Part shown: positions 1-6,358 of the stretch, one piece after another
Numbering within the stretch: position 1 is the first letter of the stretch
Layout: every line of letters starts with the position of its first letter
Origin: JBGOUV01 sp041477815
GTDB taxonomy: Bacteria > Acidobacteriota > Terriglobia > Bryobacterales > JACQDG01
NCBI GenBank assembly: GCA_041477815.1
Contig: JBGOUV010000329.1
Coordinates: 1 to 7,860, forward strand
Direction: 5' to 3'
Length of the DNA stretch: 7,860 bases
The notes under the pieces: generated by a model
What the model was told of the DNA's origin: nothing
What the model saw: the letters and a program-made list of their open reading frames with translations, nothing else
Database searches by the model: none
Position numbers and translations under genes: made by a program

Positions 1-2
1 GC

Positions 3-320
3 TCGGTCAACGCGGCCGAGAACCCGGCGGGGCGGGCAAGCGCCTTGACCGTGTACCTCACCGGACAAGGCGTCATCACTCCGTCGTTGTCGAGCGGCGC
101 GGCGGCGACGTCGCGTCCGCTGGTGCGGTGTCCGCTGCCGGCCAAGGCCTGGATCGGCGGGGCGGTGGCGCCGCTCCAGTTCGTGGGCATGGCGCCGGGG
201 CTGGTGGGGGTGTTGCAGGTCAACCTGATCGTGCCCGAGGGGGCGCCCGAAGGGGAGACCCAGCTCCTGTTCAACATCGACGGCTGGACCAGCAACTTCG
301 CGGGAGTAACCATCCGGTAA
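3..320 (+). CDS. C-terminal end of a TIGR03437-domain surface/secreted protein (5' truncated)
   Basis: The reading frame is already open at the left edge, so only the last 105 residues are seen and the true start lies outside. The visible part opens with SVNAAENPAGRASALTVYLT, then has the pattern 'TGQG..TP', a proline/glycine-rich middle (PLPAKAWIGG), the segment FVGMAPGLVGVLQVNLIVP and a closing beta-rich GVTIR before TAA. This order (N..NPA..G, a Tyr/Thr-Gly strand, 'GxAPGLVGvLQvN', 'VP..AP.G') is that of TIGR03437, a domain of about 200 residues at the C-terminus of large exported Solibacter proteins. Its function is unknown; it is usually taken as a surface or secretion-associated beta domain. 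The full protein is probably long, with repeats (NHL, Ig-like or others) upstream, but nothing here shows which. I am sure of the domain family and not of any activity. Confidence 0.85.
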   Translation, partial: SVNAAENPAGRASALTVYLTGQGVITPSLSSGAAATSRPLVRCPLPAKAWIGGAVAPLQFVGMAPGLVGVLQVNLIVPEGAPEGETQLLFNIDGWTSNFAGVTIR

Positions 321-325
321 AGGCG

Positions 326-334
326 TGATACAAT
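326..334 (+). promoter_or_regulatory. Extended -10 promoter element for the alpha/beta hydrolase gene
   Basis: TG at 326-327, one spacer base, then TACAAT at 329-334 fits the extended -10 pattern TGnTATAAT with one mismatch. No good -35 lies about 17 bases upstream, which an extended -10 tolerates. The hydrolase ATG begins at 344, nine bases after the box, so transcription would start at or just before the start codon. Confidence 0.5.
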
Positions 335-343
335 CGCGGCCGA

Positions 344-1114
344 ATGGCGGTCGTGTACATTCACGGGGTTTGGAATCATCCCCGGCTGTCTGTCCTCAAA
401 GAGCGTTGGGACCAGGCTCTGTTTGAAAACGACCCCCAGAAACACCAGCTGACTCGCATGGCGCGCTGGAGCGGGGTGCGCTACGCCGAGCCGGTATCGG
501 ACTTCGAGGCGCTGGCCGCGTTGCAGGCGGTGAAGCAGGGTTTACTGGCGCGCGACGTGCCGCCGGCCTGGCTTACCGAAGCCGGACGGGTCTGGCTGCA
601 GGCGCTGCGCGGGGAGTTGGGCGTGGCCGCGCCCGAACGGTTGGTCCGGTTTCTTTTGGCGGCATTCGTACAGGATGCGGCGGCGTACTTCTTTCGGGAA
701 GGGGAACGGCGGGAGATGCAGGAGATCTTTCGCTCCGAGCTGCGGCGGCAGCCGGGGCCCTTCATCGTGGTCGCGCACAGTCTGGGGTCGGTGATCGCGT
801 ACGACGTGCTGCAGGAGGGGCTGGGGGTGGAGGTGGCGCTGTTCTGTACGTGCGGGTCGCCGCTGGGGTTGAAGCCGATTCAGAACCTGCTCACCAAGCC
901 GCTGAGCCTGCCCCCGGGGGTGCGGCGGTGGCGGAACTTCCTGGATCCGATCGACCCGATCGCGCTGGGGAAGAAGCTGGGTTTCGAGGATGCGGAGGTG
1001 GTCAACCCGGACCGTGGGACATGGTATCGAGCGGGGCCGCACTCGGAGACGGGGTATCTTAGAACGCCGGAGGTACGGCAGGCAGTGGGGGCGGTCCAGC
1101 CTCAGACTCCTTAA
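344..1114 (+). CDS. Alpha/beta hydrolase (putative serine esterase/lipase)
   Basis: A 256-residue cytosolic-looking protein with no signal peptide or membrane segment. It opens with a short beta strand and the oxyanion-hole dipeptide HG (VVYIHGVWNHP, residues 3-13). The nucleophile elbow is VVAHSLGSVIAYD with Ser146 (GxSxG form AHSLG). The strand after it ends in TCGSPLG (169-175). The likely acid is Asp201 or Asp204 in NFLDPIDPIA, and the likely base is His233 in GPHSETGYL. All three triad positions are therefore present. A long helical insertion (about 50-130) precedes the nucleophile and could form a lid. The start at 344 puts the HG motif at the usual place near the N-terminus, although no Shine-Dalgarno sequence precedes it. 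The gene lies 23 bases after the TIGR03437 gene but seems to have its own promoter. The substrate cannot be read from sequence; PGAP1-like or lipase-like hydrolases are the nearest general relatives. Fold confident, role unknown. Confidence 0.85.
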   Translation: MAVVYIHGVWNHPRLSVLKERWDQALFENDPQKHQLTRMARWSGVRYAEPVSDFEALAALQAVKQGLLARDVPPAWLTEAGRVWLQALRGELGVAAPERLVRFLLAAFVQDAAAYFFREGERREMQEIFRSELRRQPGPFIVVAHSLGSVIAYDVLQEGLGVEVALFCTCGSPLGLKPIQNLLTKPLSLPPGVRRWRNFLDPIDPIALGKKLGFEDAEVVNPDRGTWYRAGPHSETGYLRTPEVRQAVGAVQPQTP

Positions 1115-1145
1115 GCCAAGAAAGTTGTTGTGGTTGAGTCAAGTT

Positions 1146-1484
1146 TCATGCAGCCGTTGTAGCCTGATCCAGGAAAGCGTGGATTTGTCGGGTGCGCCGG
1201 TCGAAGAGGTTCCGCGTTATCGGCTCCACCGCGTTGCTGGAAGCGACCTGGGCCTTTCTTCGCCGCCGGATGAGGCGTCACGCTCCGTCGACAATCTGCA
1301 GCCGCGGGACGATGACCTTCCGATACATGCGGTCCATTCGATTCGACCTCCAGGACGACGTGCGTGCCCCACACCTCGGGCAGCGGTCTGGGGTATCGGC
1401 TCCATTTGGGGGGCGCCTTTACGGCCGGGCGATCGCCTTCCGGCGGTCCCGTTCAGGGAGGTGATTTTGCACTCTCCAGATCAT
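1146..1484 (-). pseudogene. Possible decayed minus-strand gene with a zinc-knuckle-like CPRCG motif
   Basis: The 439-base gap 1115-1553 has no convincing intact gene. One minus-strand frame runs from an ATG at 1484 to a TGA at 1146-1148 with only two in-frame stops (TAA 1419-1421, TGA 1278-1280). The first segment begins MIWRVQNHLPERDRRKAIAR. The middle segment contains DRCPRCGART and MDRMYRKVIVPRLQIVDGA. The last segment ends NLFDRRTRQIHAFLDQATTAA. In the last 43 codons, 31 have G or C in the third position. The basic composition and the single Cys pair recall transposase or DNA-binding remnants, but I recognise no family. Against it: at this GC content chance open frames are common, and the plus-strand frame of the downstream DUF1080 gene is also open across the whole gap. 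Low confidence. Confidence 0.2.
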
Positions 1485-1531
1485 GCACGCCAGCGGAGCC
1501 ACTCTACATGCTCGTCGGGCTGGGGCCAAGC

Positions 1532-1537
1532 CCCGTT
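1532..1537 (+). promoter_or_regulatory. -10-like box before the DUF1080-fumC operon
   Basis: TACACT matches four of six bases of TATAAT and stands 16 bases before the ATG at 1554, so the leader would be roughly 10 bases. No recognisable -35 and no Shine-Dalgarno sequence are seen. It is the best candidate for driving the two-gene operon that follows. Confidence 0.35.
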
Positions 1538-1553
1538 AGGGTACACTAAAACT

Positions 1554-2165
1554 ATGCGAATGTTTGCAATGGCTTTTTGCGCCATGGCGGCGGCGTGGGC
1601 CCAGTCCGACGGCTTTGTCTCGCTCATGCCCGTGAAGGACGTTACCGAGTATTGGACCATCGAGGGAACCCCGCCGGAGGCCTGGGTGGTGAAGGACGGG
1701 ATGATCTGGTGCGCGGGCAAGCCCAATGGATTCTTGCGGAGCAAGAAGGTCTATAAGAACTACATCTTCCGGGCGGAGTGGCGCTTTCGCAAGGAAGGAT
1801 GGCAGCAGCGCCAGCCGGACGACTGGCCCAACGCCGGGTTCTTTATCCACGCGGGGCCGACGAACAATACCTGGCCTATCTCGCACGAGGTGCAGGGACA
1901 CTATGGCGAAGCGGGGAGCCTGTTCGGCGTGCGCGGGGGGAAGATCCTGGGGGCGCAGCGCGGGCCGTTTGTGAAAGACCGGGTGCCGTTCGGCGACTGG
2001 GACCGCTACGAGATTACTTCCCAGGACGGGCGGGTAACCGTGGTGCTCAACGGGAAGCTGGTGAATGAGGGATACGGGGCCGAGCCGGCGCACGGGAACA
2101 TCTGTTTGCAATCGGAGGGCTGGGAGGTCCATTACCGGAACGTCAGCATTAAGGAGCTGCCATGA
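1554..2165 (+). CDS. Exported DUF1080 / 3-keto-disaccharide hydrolase-fold protein
   Basis: A 203-residue protein with a probable signal peptide: MRMFAMAFCAMAAAWAQ, with cleavage likely after AWA (residue 16). The mature part has the order of a single DUF1080 (PF06439) lectin-like beta-sandwich. It shows 'W.VKDGMIWCAGKPNGFLRS' (44-63), YIFRAEWRF (70-78), NAGFFIHAG (93-101), HEVQGHYGEAGSLFG (111-125), WDRYEI (149-154) and VVLNGKLVNEG. DUF1080 proteins act on or bind glycans outside the cytoplasm, and some cleave 3-keto-glucosides; which applies here is unknown. The frame is open far upstream (to about 990), but a start there would overlap the hydrolase gene and lack a signal peptide, so ATG 1554 is chosen (ATG 1560 is an alternative). 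There is no Shine-Dalgarno at this start. The stop TGA overlaps the fumC ATG (ATGA), so the two genes are very likely co-translated. Confidence 0.85.
   Translation: MRMFAMAFCAMAAAWAQSDGFVSLMPVKDVTEYWTIEGTPPEAWVVKDGMIWCAGKPNGFLRSKKVYKNYIFRAEWRFRKEGWQQRQPDDWPNAGFFIHAGPTNNTWPISHEVQGHYGEAGSLFGVRGGKILGAQRGPFVKDRVPFGDWDRYEITSQDGRVTVVLNGKLVNEGYGAEPAHGNICLQSEGWEVHYRNVSIKELP
2151..2156 (+). promoter_or_regulatory. Ribosome binding site of fumC inside the DUF1080 gene
   Basis: AAGGAG lies in the last codons of the DUF1080 gene, five bases before the fumC ATG at 2162. It is the strongest Shine-Dalgarno sequence in the window and, with the ATGA overlap, fixes the fumC start. Confidence 0.8.
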
Positions 2166-3538
2166 GCGAGCGGGCCTATCGGATTGAGAAGGACAGTATG
2201 GGAGAGGTGCGGGTGCCGGCCGACGCCCTCTATGGCGCCAGCACCCAGCGGGCCGTGGAGAATTTTCCGATCAGCGGGCTGCGCTTCCCGCGGGCCTTCA
2301 TTCGCGCGCTCGGAATGATTAAGGGGGCGGCGGCGGCGGTCAACGTGGACCTGGGGCGCATGGACCAGGAGATGGCCGCGGCCATCCAGGCGGCGACCAA
2401 GGAAGTGGAGGAGGGTCTGCACGACGACCATTTCCCGCTGGACATTTTCCAGACCGGATCGGGCACCTCGACCAACATGAACGCCAACGAAGTGATAGCC
2501 ACCCTGGCGTCCGCGAAGCTGGGCAAGAAGGTGCATCCGAACGATCACGTGAACATGGGGCAGAGCTCGAACGACGTGATCCCGGGGGCGATCCACCTGA
2601 GCGCCTATGTGGAGGTGGCCACGCACCTGCTGCCGGCGCTGGAGCAGTTGCGAGAGCGGACTCTGGCCAAGGGGAGGATGCACGATCACGTGGTCAAGAC
2701 CGGCAGAACGCACCTGATGGACGCACTGCCGCTGCGGTTGAGCCAGGAGATGAGCGGCTGGGCGGCGCAAATCGAGCATGCTGCGGAGGGCCTGCGGTCC
2801 ACGCTGCCGCGGTTGGCGGAATTGGCGCTGGGCGGGACGGCGATCGGCACCGGCGTGAACGCGCACCCGGAGTTCGGGCCGCGGATCTCCCGCAAACTGG
2901 CCGAGAGAACCGGGTTGCCGCTGGTGTCCGCGCGCAACTACTTTGCGGTCATGGCCAGCCAGGACACGGCCGTGGAGCTGAGCGGGCAGCTCAAGGCGCT
3001 GGCGGCGGCGCTGATGAAGATCTCGAACGACCTGCGCTGGATGAACAGCGGGCCGGTGGCGGGGCTGGCCGAGATCGCGCTCCTGGACCTGCAGCCGGGG
3101 TCGAGCATCATGCCGGGCAAGGTGAACCCGGTGATTCCCGAAGCGATGACTATGATCTGCGCGCAGGTATTCGGCAACGACGTGACCATCACGGTGGGGG
3201 GACAGGCGGGTAACTTCCAGCTCAATGTCATGCTGCCGGTGATCGCCTACAACCTGCTGCAGAGCATCACCCTGCTGGCGCGCGGGGCGGCGCTGCTGGG
3301 GGAAAGGGCCATTGCCGGGTTTACGGTGAACGAGACGCGGATCACCCACCTGGTGGGGCGCAACGCGATTCTGGCCACGGCCCTGAATCCGGTGATTGGA
3401 TATGATCTCGCGGCCAAGATTGTCAAGCGGGCCAACGCCGAGGGAAGGCCGCTGAAAGAAGTAGCCGCCGAGATGACCGACCTGAAGCCCGAGGAGCTGG
3501 ACCGGCTGCTCGATCCGCGCGGGATGACCGGAGCGTGA
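2162..3538 (+). CDS. fumC: Class II fumarate hydratase
   Basis: A 458-residue protein of normal length for class II fumarase, which reversibly hydrates fumarate to L-malate in the cytosolic TCA cycle without an iron-sulfur cluster. All three conserved regions of the fumarase/aspartase superfamily are visible. They are TGSGTSTNMNANEV (98-111), KTGRTHLMDALP around His184, and the signature GSSIMPGKVNP (313-323), whose Ser314 corresponds to the mobile-loop catalytic serine. GRTH (rather than the GRTQ of aspartases) and GTGVNAHPEFG support fumarase over aspartase. QSSNDVIPGAIHLS and the C-terminal NPVIGYDLAAKIVKRA fit as well. The start is set by the AAGGAG sequence and the ATGA overlap with the exported DUF1080 gene upstream. 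That neighbour has no evident metabolic link to fumarase. Product assignment is firm, since no key residue appears to be missing. Confidence 0.97.
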   Translation: MSERAYRIEKDSMGEVRVPADALYGASTQRAVENFPISGLRFPRAFIRALGMIKGAAAAVNVDLGRMDQEMAAAIQAATKEVEEGLHDDHFPLDIFQTGSGTSTNMNANEVIATLASAKLGKKVHPNDHVNMGQSSNDVIPGAIHLSAYVEVATHLLPALEQLRERTLAKGRMHDHVVKTGRTHLMDALPLRLSQEMSGWAAQIEHAAEGLRSTLPRLAELALGGTAIGTGVNAHPEFGPRISRKLAERTGLPLVSARNYFAVMASQDTAVELSGQLKALAAALMKISNDLRWMNSGPVAGLAEIALLDLQPGSSIMPGKVNPVIPEAMTMICAQVFGNDVTITVGGQAGNFQLNVMLPVIAYNLLQSITLLARGAALLGERAIAGFTVNETRITHLVGRNAILATALNPVIGYDLAAKIVKRANAEGRPLKEVAAEMTDLKPEELDRLLDPRGMTGA

Positions 3539-3557
3539 AGAAGGTCCTGACAGTGGT

Positions 3558-3585
3558 GGCGGCGTCGCTCGTGGGGGTCGCCGCC
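3558..3585. repeat. GC-rich inverted repeat just after fumC
   Basis: GGCGGCG (3558-3564) and CGCCGCC (3579-3585) form a perfect 7-bp GC stem with a 14-base loop, starting 20 bases after the fumC stop. No T-run follows, so it is not a standard intrinsic terminator. It could stabilise the mRNA 3' end or aid termination, or be chance in GC-rich DNA. The rest of the 136-base gap 3539-3674 shows no gene. Confidence 0.35.
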
Positions 3586-3661
3586 CCTGGAGTTGGGATT
3601 CCGCCGCTGGTGGCGTCAAGCTCTGGGGGTGGAGAACGCGCGGGAGAGGGAGAGACTGATC

Positions 3662-3667
3662 TAAACT
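3662..3667 (+). promoter_or_regulatory. -10-like box next to the ceramidase-like start codon
   Basis: TAAACT matches four of six bases of TATAAT and ends seven bases before ATG 3675, so an mRNA starting at the usual distance would be leaderless. No -35 and no Shine-Dalgarno sequence are visible. The match is modest. Confidence 0.3.
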
Positions 3668-3674
3668 GGACGCT

Positions 3675-5027
3675 ATGCGACGGTTGCTCAGCGGGTGGTG
3701 TTTCGTTTCGGCACTCCTGGCCGCCGATTACAAGGCCGGGGTGGCGCGCGTGGCGATCACACCGCAGAAACCGATTTACCAGTCGGGCTACGCCAACCGG
3801 AACCATCCCTCCCAGGGCGTACTGCATGATTTGTGGGCCAAGGCCCTGGCCCTGGAGGACTCCCGGGGTTCGCGCGTAGTGATTGTCACTACCGACATCG
3901 TGGGCTACCCGCGGTGGCTGTCGGATCTGATCGGGGTGCGGGTGGAGAAGGAACATGGACTGGACCGATCGCGGCTGGTGCTGAACGCCTCGCACACCCA
4001 TACCGGACCGCTGATCCACCGCAACCTGAGCCTTATGTTCGAACTGAAGCCGGAGGAGCAGCAGGTTGTCGAGGAGTATGCGCAGAAGCTGGCGGAGACG
4101 GTGGTGTCACTGGTGGGGGCGGCGTTAAAGGACCTGGCGCCGGCGCGCCTGAGCTTCGGCAACGGGCAGGGGCGCTTCGCCATCAACCGGCGGGAGATGA
4201 ATGCTAAGGGGATGCGCCTGGGGGTGAACCGGGGCGGGCCGAGCGATCACGATGTTCCGGTGCTGCGGGTGACCGGCGCCGATGGGAAGCTGCGGGCTGT
4301 GCTGTTCGGCTACGCCTGCCACAACACCACGCTGGGAGGCGACTTCTACCAGATCAGCGGCGACTACGCCGGGCACGCGCAGATCGAGGTGGAGAAGGCG
4401 CATCCCGGGGCGACGGCGATGTTCCTGATGCTATGCGGGGCGGATCAAAACCCGTACCCGCGCGGGAAGCCCGAGCTGCCGCCGCAGCACGGCGCGGCGC
4501 TGGCGGCGGAGGTGAATCGGGTGCTCGGCGCCGGTTTACAGCGGGTGCGGGGGACGATCCGGGCGGCCTATCAGTTGGTGGACCTGAATTTCGCCAGCCA
4601 CACGCGGGAGACTTTCGAGCCGCGGCTGGCGGAATCGAATGTCTGGCGGGTGCGGCACGCCAGGGCGATGCTGCAACTCTATGACGAGCGCCGGCCCATC
4701 CGGCAGTATGCCGGCTATCCGGTGCAGGCGGTGAGTTTCGGGCGCGGTCTGACGCTGCTGGCGCTGGGCGGCGAGGTCGTGGTGGACTACGTACTGCGGG
4801 TGAAGAAGGAGTACGGCGACCAGGGGATCGTGGTGGCCGGCTACACCAACGATGTGATGTCCTACATCCCCTCGCTGCGGGTGCTGAAAGAGGGGGGCTA
4901 CGAGGCCGACGGCAGTATGATCTACTACGGCCAGCCGGGACCCTATGCCGAGGACGTCGAGGAGCGGATCTTCACCACGATTCAGGCGGCGATGAAACGG
5001 GTAGGGCGCCGGCCTAAGCAGAAGTAA
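3675..5027 (+). CDS. Exported neutral/alkaline ceramidase-like protein, lacking the ceramidase nucleophile motif
   Basis: A 450-residue protein beginning with a likely signal peptide (MRRLLSGWCFVSALLAADYK, cleavage near residue 16). It matches the N-terminal, catalytic-type domain of neutral/alkaline non-lysosomal ceramidases (PF04734): KAGVARVAITP (20-30), NASHTHTGP (104-112), YACHNTTLGGD (from 213), LALGGEVVVDY with Glu367, and YTNDVMSYIP with Tyr397. By analogy with the Pseudomonas enzyme, a His of the HTH motif, His216, Glu367 and Tyr397 would be the zinc ligands. Where true ceramidases have GDVSPN with the nucleophilic Ser, this protein has CGADQNPYP (254-262). It is also much shorter than true ceramidases (about 650-750 residues) and lacks their C-terminal domain. 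It is therefore probably a metal-dependent exported hydrolase of unknown substrate. The stop overlaps the convergent TIR gene by 14 bases. Confidence 0.85.
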   Translation: MRRLLSGWCFVSALLAADYKAGVARVAITPQKPIYQSGYANRNHPSQGVLHDLWAKALALEDSRGSRVVIVTTDIVGYPRWLSDLIGVRVEKEHGLDRSRLVLNASHTHTGPLIHRNLSLMFELKPEEQQVVEEYAQKLAETVVSLVGAALKDLAPARLSFGNGQGRFAINRREMNAKGMRLGVNRGGPSDHDVPVLRVTGADGKLRAVLFGYACHNTTLGGDFYQISGDYAGHAQIEVEKAHPGATAMFLMLCGADQNPYPRGKPELPPQHGAALAAEVNRVLGAGLQRVRGTIRAAYQLVDLNFASHTRETFEPRLAESNVWRVRHARAMLQLYDERRPIRQYAGYPVQAVSFGRGLTLLALGGEVVVDYVLRVKKEYGDQGIVVAGYTNDVMSYIPSLRVLKEGGYEADGSMIYYGQPGPYAEDVEERIFTTIQAAMKRVGRRPKQK

Positions 5028-6213
5028 AATCGAACGACATCTGATCCTGGAGCGCGAACCGCCGGTACTGGTCCAGGCGGCGGGCTTCGTCCTCGCAGCC
5101 CCACTGTTCCAGAATCCAGAGGCGCTCCCGGGCGCATTCCTCGAGGACCTGCCGGTCTTCCCTCTGCTCGGCGCCGGCGAACCAACTTTGCAGCAGCTCG
5201 TCGGCCTCGGCCAGGCGGCCCTGATCGCGGGTGAAGTGAACGGCGCGCCGGGCGAGGCTACAGGCCAGCGGCCAGTCAACCGGGTCCTGCAGGGAGCGGA
5301 GGGCTTCGTCCAGCTCCGACGCCGTAGTCGGCGACGGGCCGGGCGGGAACCCCGGAAGCGGGTCGAGGACCAGCCGCTCGCCGGGGAGGTCCTGGCGCTC
5401 GGTGGTCATCAGCACGGAGGCGCGGTTTCCGGGAAGCACGGGGAAACCGGCGTCGGTCTGGACGTCATCCAGCACCAGCAGGCAGCGCCGGTTGGAGCAG
5501 ACGCGCCGAAGCGCCTCCTGGTTGCTCCGAGTATCACCCTCGAGGCGGAGACCGAGCTGGAGGGCGAGCTCGCCGGCGAGCCGGGCCGCGCTGCGGTGGC
5601 CGCACGGAATCCAGAGAACGCCGTGGAAGTCGTTTTCATACCGTTGTGCGAATTCCGCGGCCAGGGCGGTCTTGCCGGCTCCCGGAGCGGCGGAGGCCAC
5701 GGCGACCACTCCGGGCCGGTCCGCGAGCCGCGCGCGCAGCCACTCCAGCTCCGCCGGGCGGTCCCGGAAGGGGGCCGGGGGTGAGGGCGCAAAATAGATG
5801 CGTCGCGGCGGTGGCCGCAGTTGCAGCAGCCAGCGCTGGAGCTGCCGGAAGCCCTCCAGCCGGTCTCGGGTCAGATCAAAGAAATTCTGATTGCGGAGCA
5901 AGGGCGGGAAGCCGCAATCACTGACCAGTAGGCAGGCGAGTTTGACGCCGAACTCTTTGGCCTTTCCGACCAGCACCGGCTCCCAGCGCTCGCGCGTCCA
6001 GCGGGCGGGCGACGAGTGGGGGGAGAGCAGGACCAGTACCACGTCTCCTTGGAGCGCGTAGTCGATTTTGGCGATGAGGTCCTCGCCCGGCTGGACCGAC
6101 GCCTCCGGAGCGCACCAGTCCAGGTCGAGGTTGGGCTGGAGAAAGGCGGCCAACTCGCCGGCCACCGCCTGGTCCTGAGGCGCGTGACAGGGGAAGACGG
6201 TTAGCCGGTTCAT
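5014..6213 (-). CDS. Compact TIR / NB-ARC (STAND) protein, putative immune-type NTPase
   Basis: A 399-residue protein counted from ATG 6213; an in-frame GTG at 6222 would add three residues. Residues 2-132 are TIR-like: strand RLTVFPCHAPQD, a region with PEASVQPGEDL, then VVLVLLSPHSSPARWTRERW (58-77), VKLACLLVSD (90-99) and FFDLTRDRLEGF. Residues 150-320 form a short NB-ARC/P-loop domain: P-loop ASAAPGAGKTALA (173-185, Lys181, Thr182), Walker B CLLVLDDV (244-251), a sensor-like strand ASVLMTTERQDLPGE (265-279) and a GLPLA-like DWPLACSLA (313-321). The last 80 residues are charged and helical (GRLAEADELL), perhaps one or two TPR-like repeats. In related proteins TIR domains cleave NAD+ or signal after the STAND module senses a trigger. 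This one is short, with no large sensor array. The first P-loop Gly is Ala175. It diverges from the HEPN operon. Confidence 0.8.
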   Translation of the reverse strand: MNRLTVFPCHAPQDQAVAGELAAFLQPNLDLDWCAPEASVQPGEDLIAKIDYALQGDVVLVLLSPHSSPARWTRERWEPVLVGKAKEFGVKLACLLVSDCGFPPLLRNQNFFDLTRDRLEGFRQLQRWLLQLRPPPRRIYFAPSPPAPFRDRPAELEWLRARLADRPGVVAVASAAPGAGKTALAAEFAQRYENDFHGVLWIPCGHRSAARLAGELALQLGLRLEGDTRSNQEALRRVCSNRRCLLVLDDVQTDAGFPVLPGNRASVLMTTERQDLPGERLVLDPLPGFPPGPSPTTASELDEALRSLQDPVDWPLACSLARRAVHFTRDQGRLAEADELLQSWFAGAEQREDRQVLEECARERLWILEQWGCEDEARRLDQYRRFALQDQMSFDFTSA

Positions 6214-6245
6214 GCCACGCACTTAGAGGGCTGCATCCCTCAGGC

Positions 6246-6254
6246 ATTGTAACA
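6246..6254 (-). promoter_or_regulatory. Extended -10 promoter element of the TIR/NB-ARC gene
   Basis: Read on the minus strand, 6254 down to 6246 gives TGTTACAAT, i.e. TG, one base, then TACAAT: an extended -10 with one mismatch. It lies about 33 bases before the ATG at 6213, leaving a leader of roughly 25 bases. No clear -35 is seen. Confidence 0.5.
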
Positions 6255-6276
6255 TCCGCAAAAGGTGGGTTCCGCT

Positions 6277-6345
6277 TGTACGGGCCTGTGGTGGGCGCCC
6301 GTGGACCTGTACGCCAGGATGGAGGCGGTGGTGAGGAGAGTCACC
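6277..6345. repeat. Short repeats between the divergent TIR and HEPN-operon promoters (candidate operators)
   Basis: Between the two promoters lie a direct repeat TGTACG (6277-6282 and 6308-6313, 31 bases apart, about three helical turns), an inverted repeat ACGGGC/GCCCGT (6280-6285 and 6297-6302), and a small palindrome GGTGA-6 bases-TCACC (6330-6345) 13 bases before the -35 box of the HEPN operon. Toxin-antitoxin operons are often autoregulated through such sites, so these could bind a regulator, but short repeats also arise by chance. Confidence 0.3.
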
Positions 6346-6358
6346 GTGCCCCGGTAGT

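Noticed and set aside
990..1553. Long N-terminal extension of the DUF1080 frame (open from about 990)
   Set aside because: It overlaps the well-supported hydrolase gene, is rich in Arg/Ser/Pro with no domain character, and would bury the clear signal peptide at 1554.
2132..3619. 495-residue minus-strand frame opposite fumC
   Set aside because: His/Arg/Gln/Pro-rich composition typical of the antisense of a GC-rich gene. The plus strand is a full-length fumarase.
3535..3879. GTG frame beginning MKKVLTVVAASLVGVAA, overlapping the fumC stop
   Set aside because: The first residues mimic a signal peptide, but from 3675 on it runs out of frame within the ceramidase-like gene, and no family is recognisable. 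I take it as chance.
6210..6236. Eight-codon minus-strand reading frame (ATG at 6236) ending in an ATGA overlap with the TIR gene start
   Set aside because: A leader peptide is possible, but the GAGGG directly abuts its ATG with no spacing, and so short a frame is easily due to chance.
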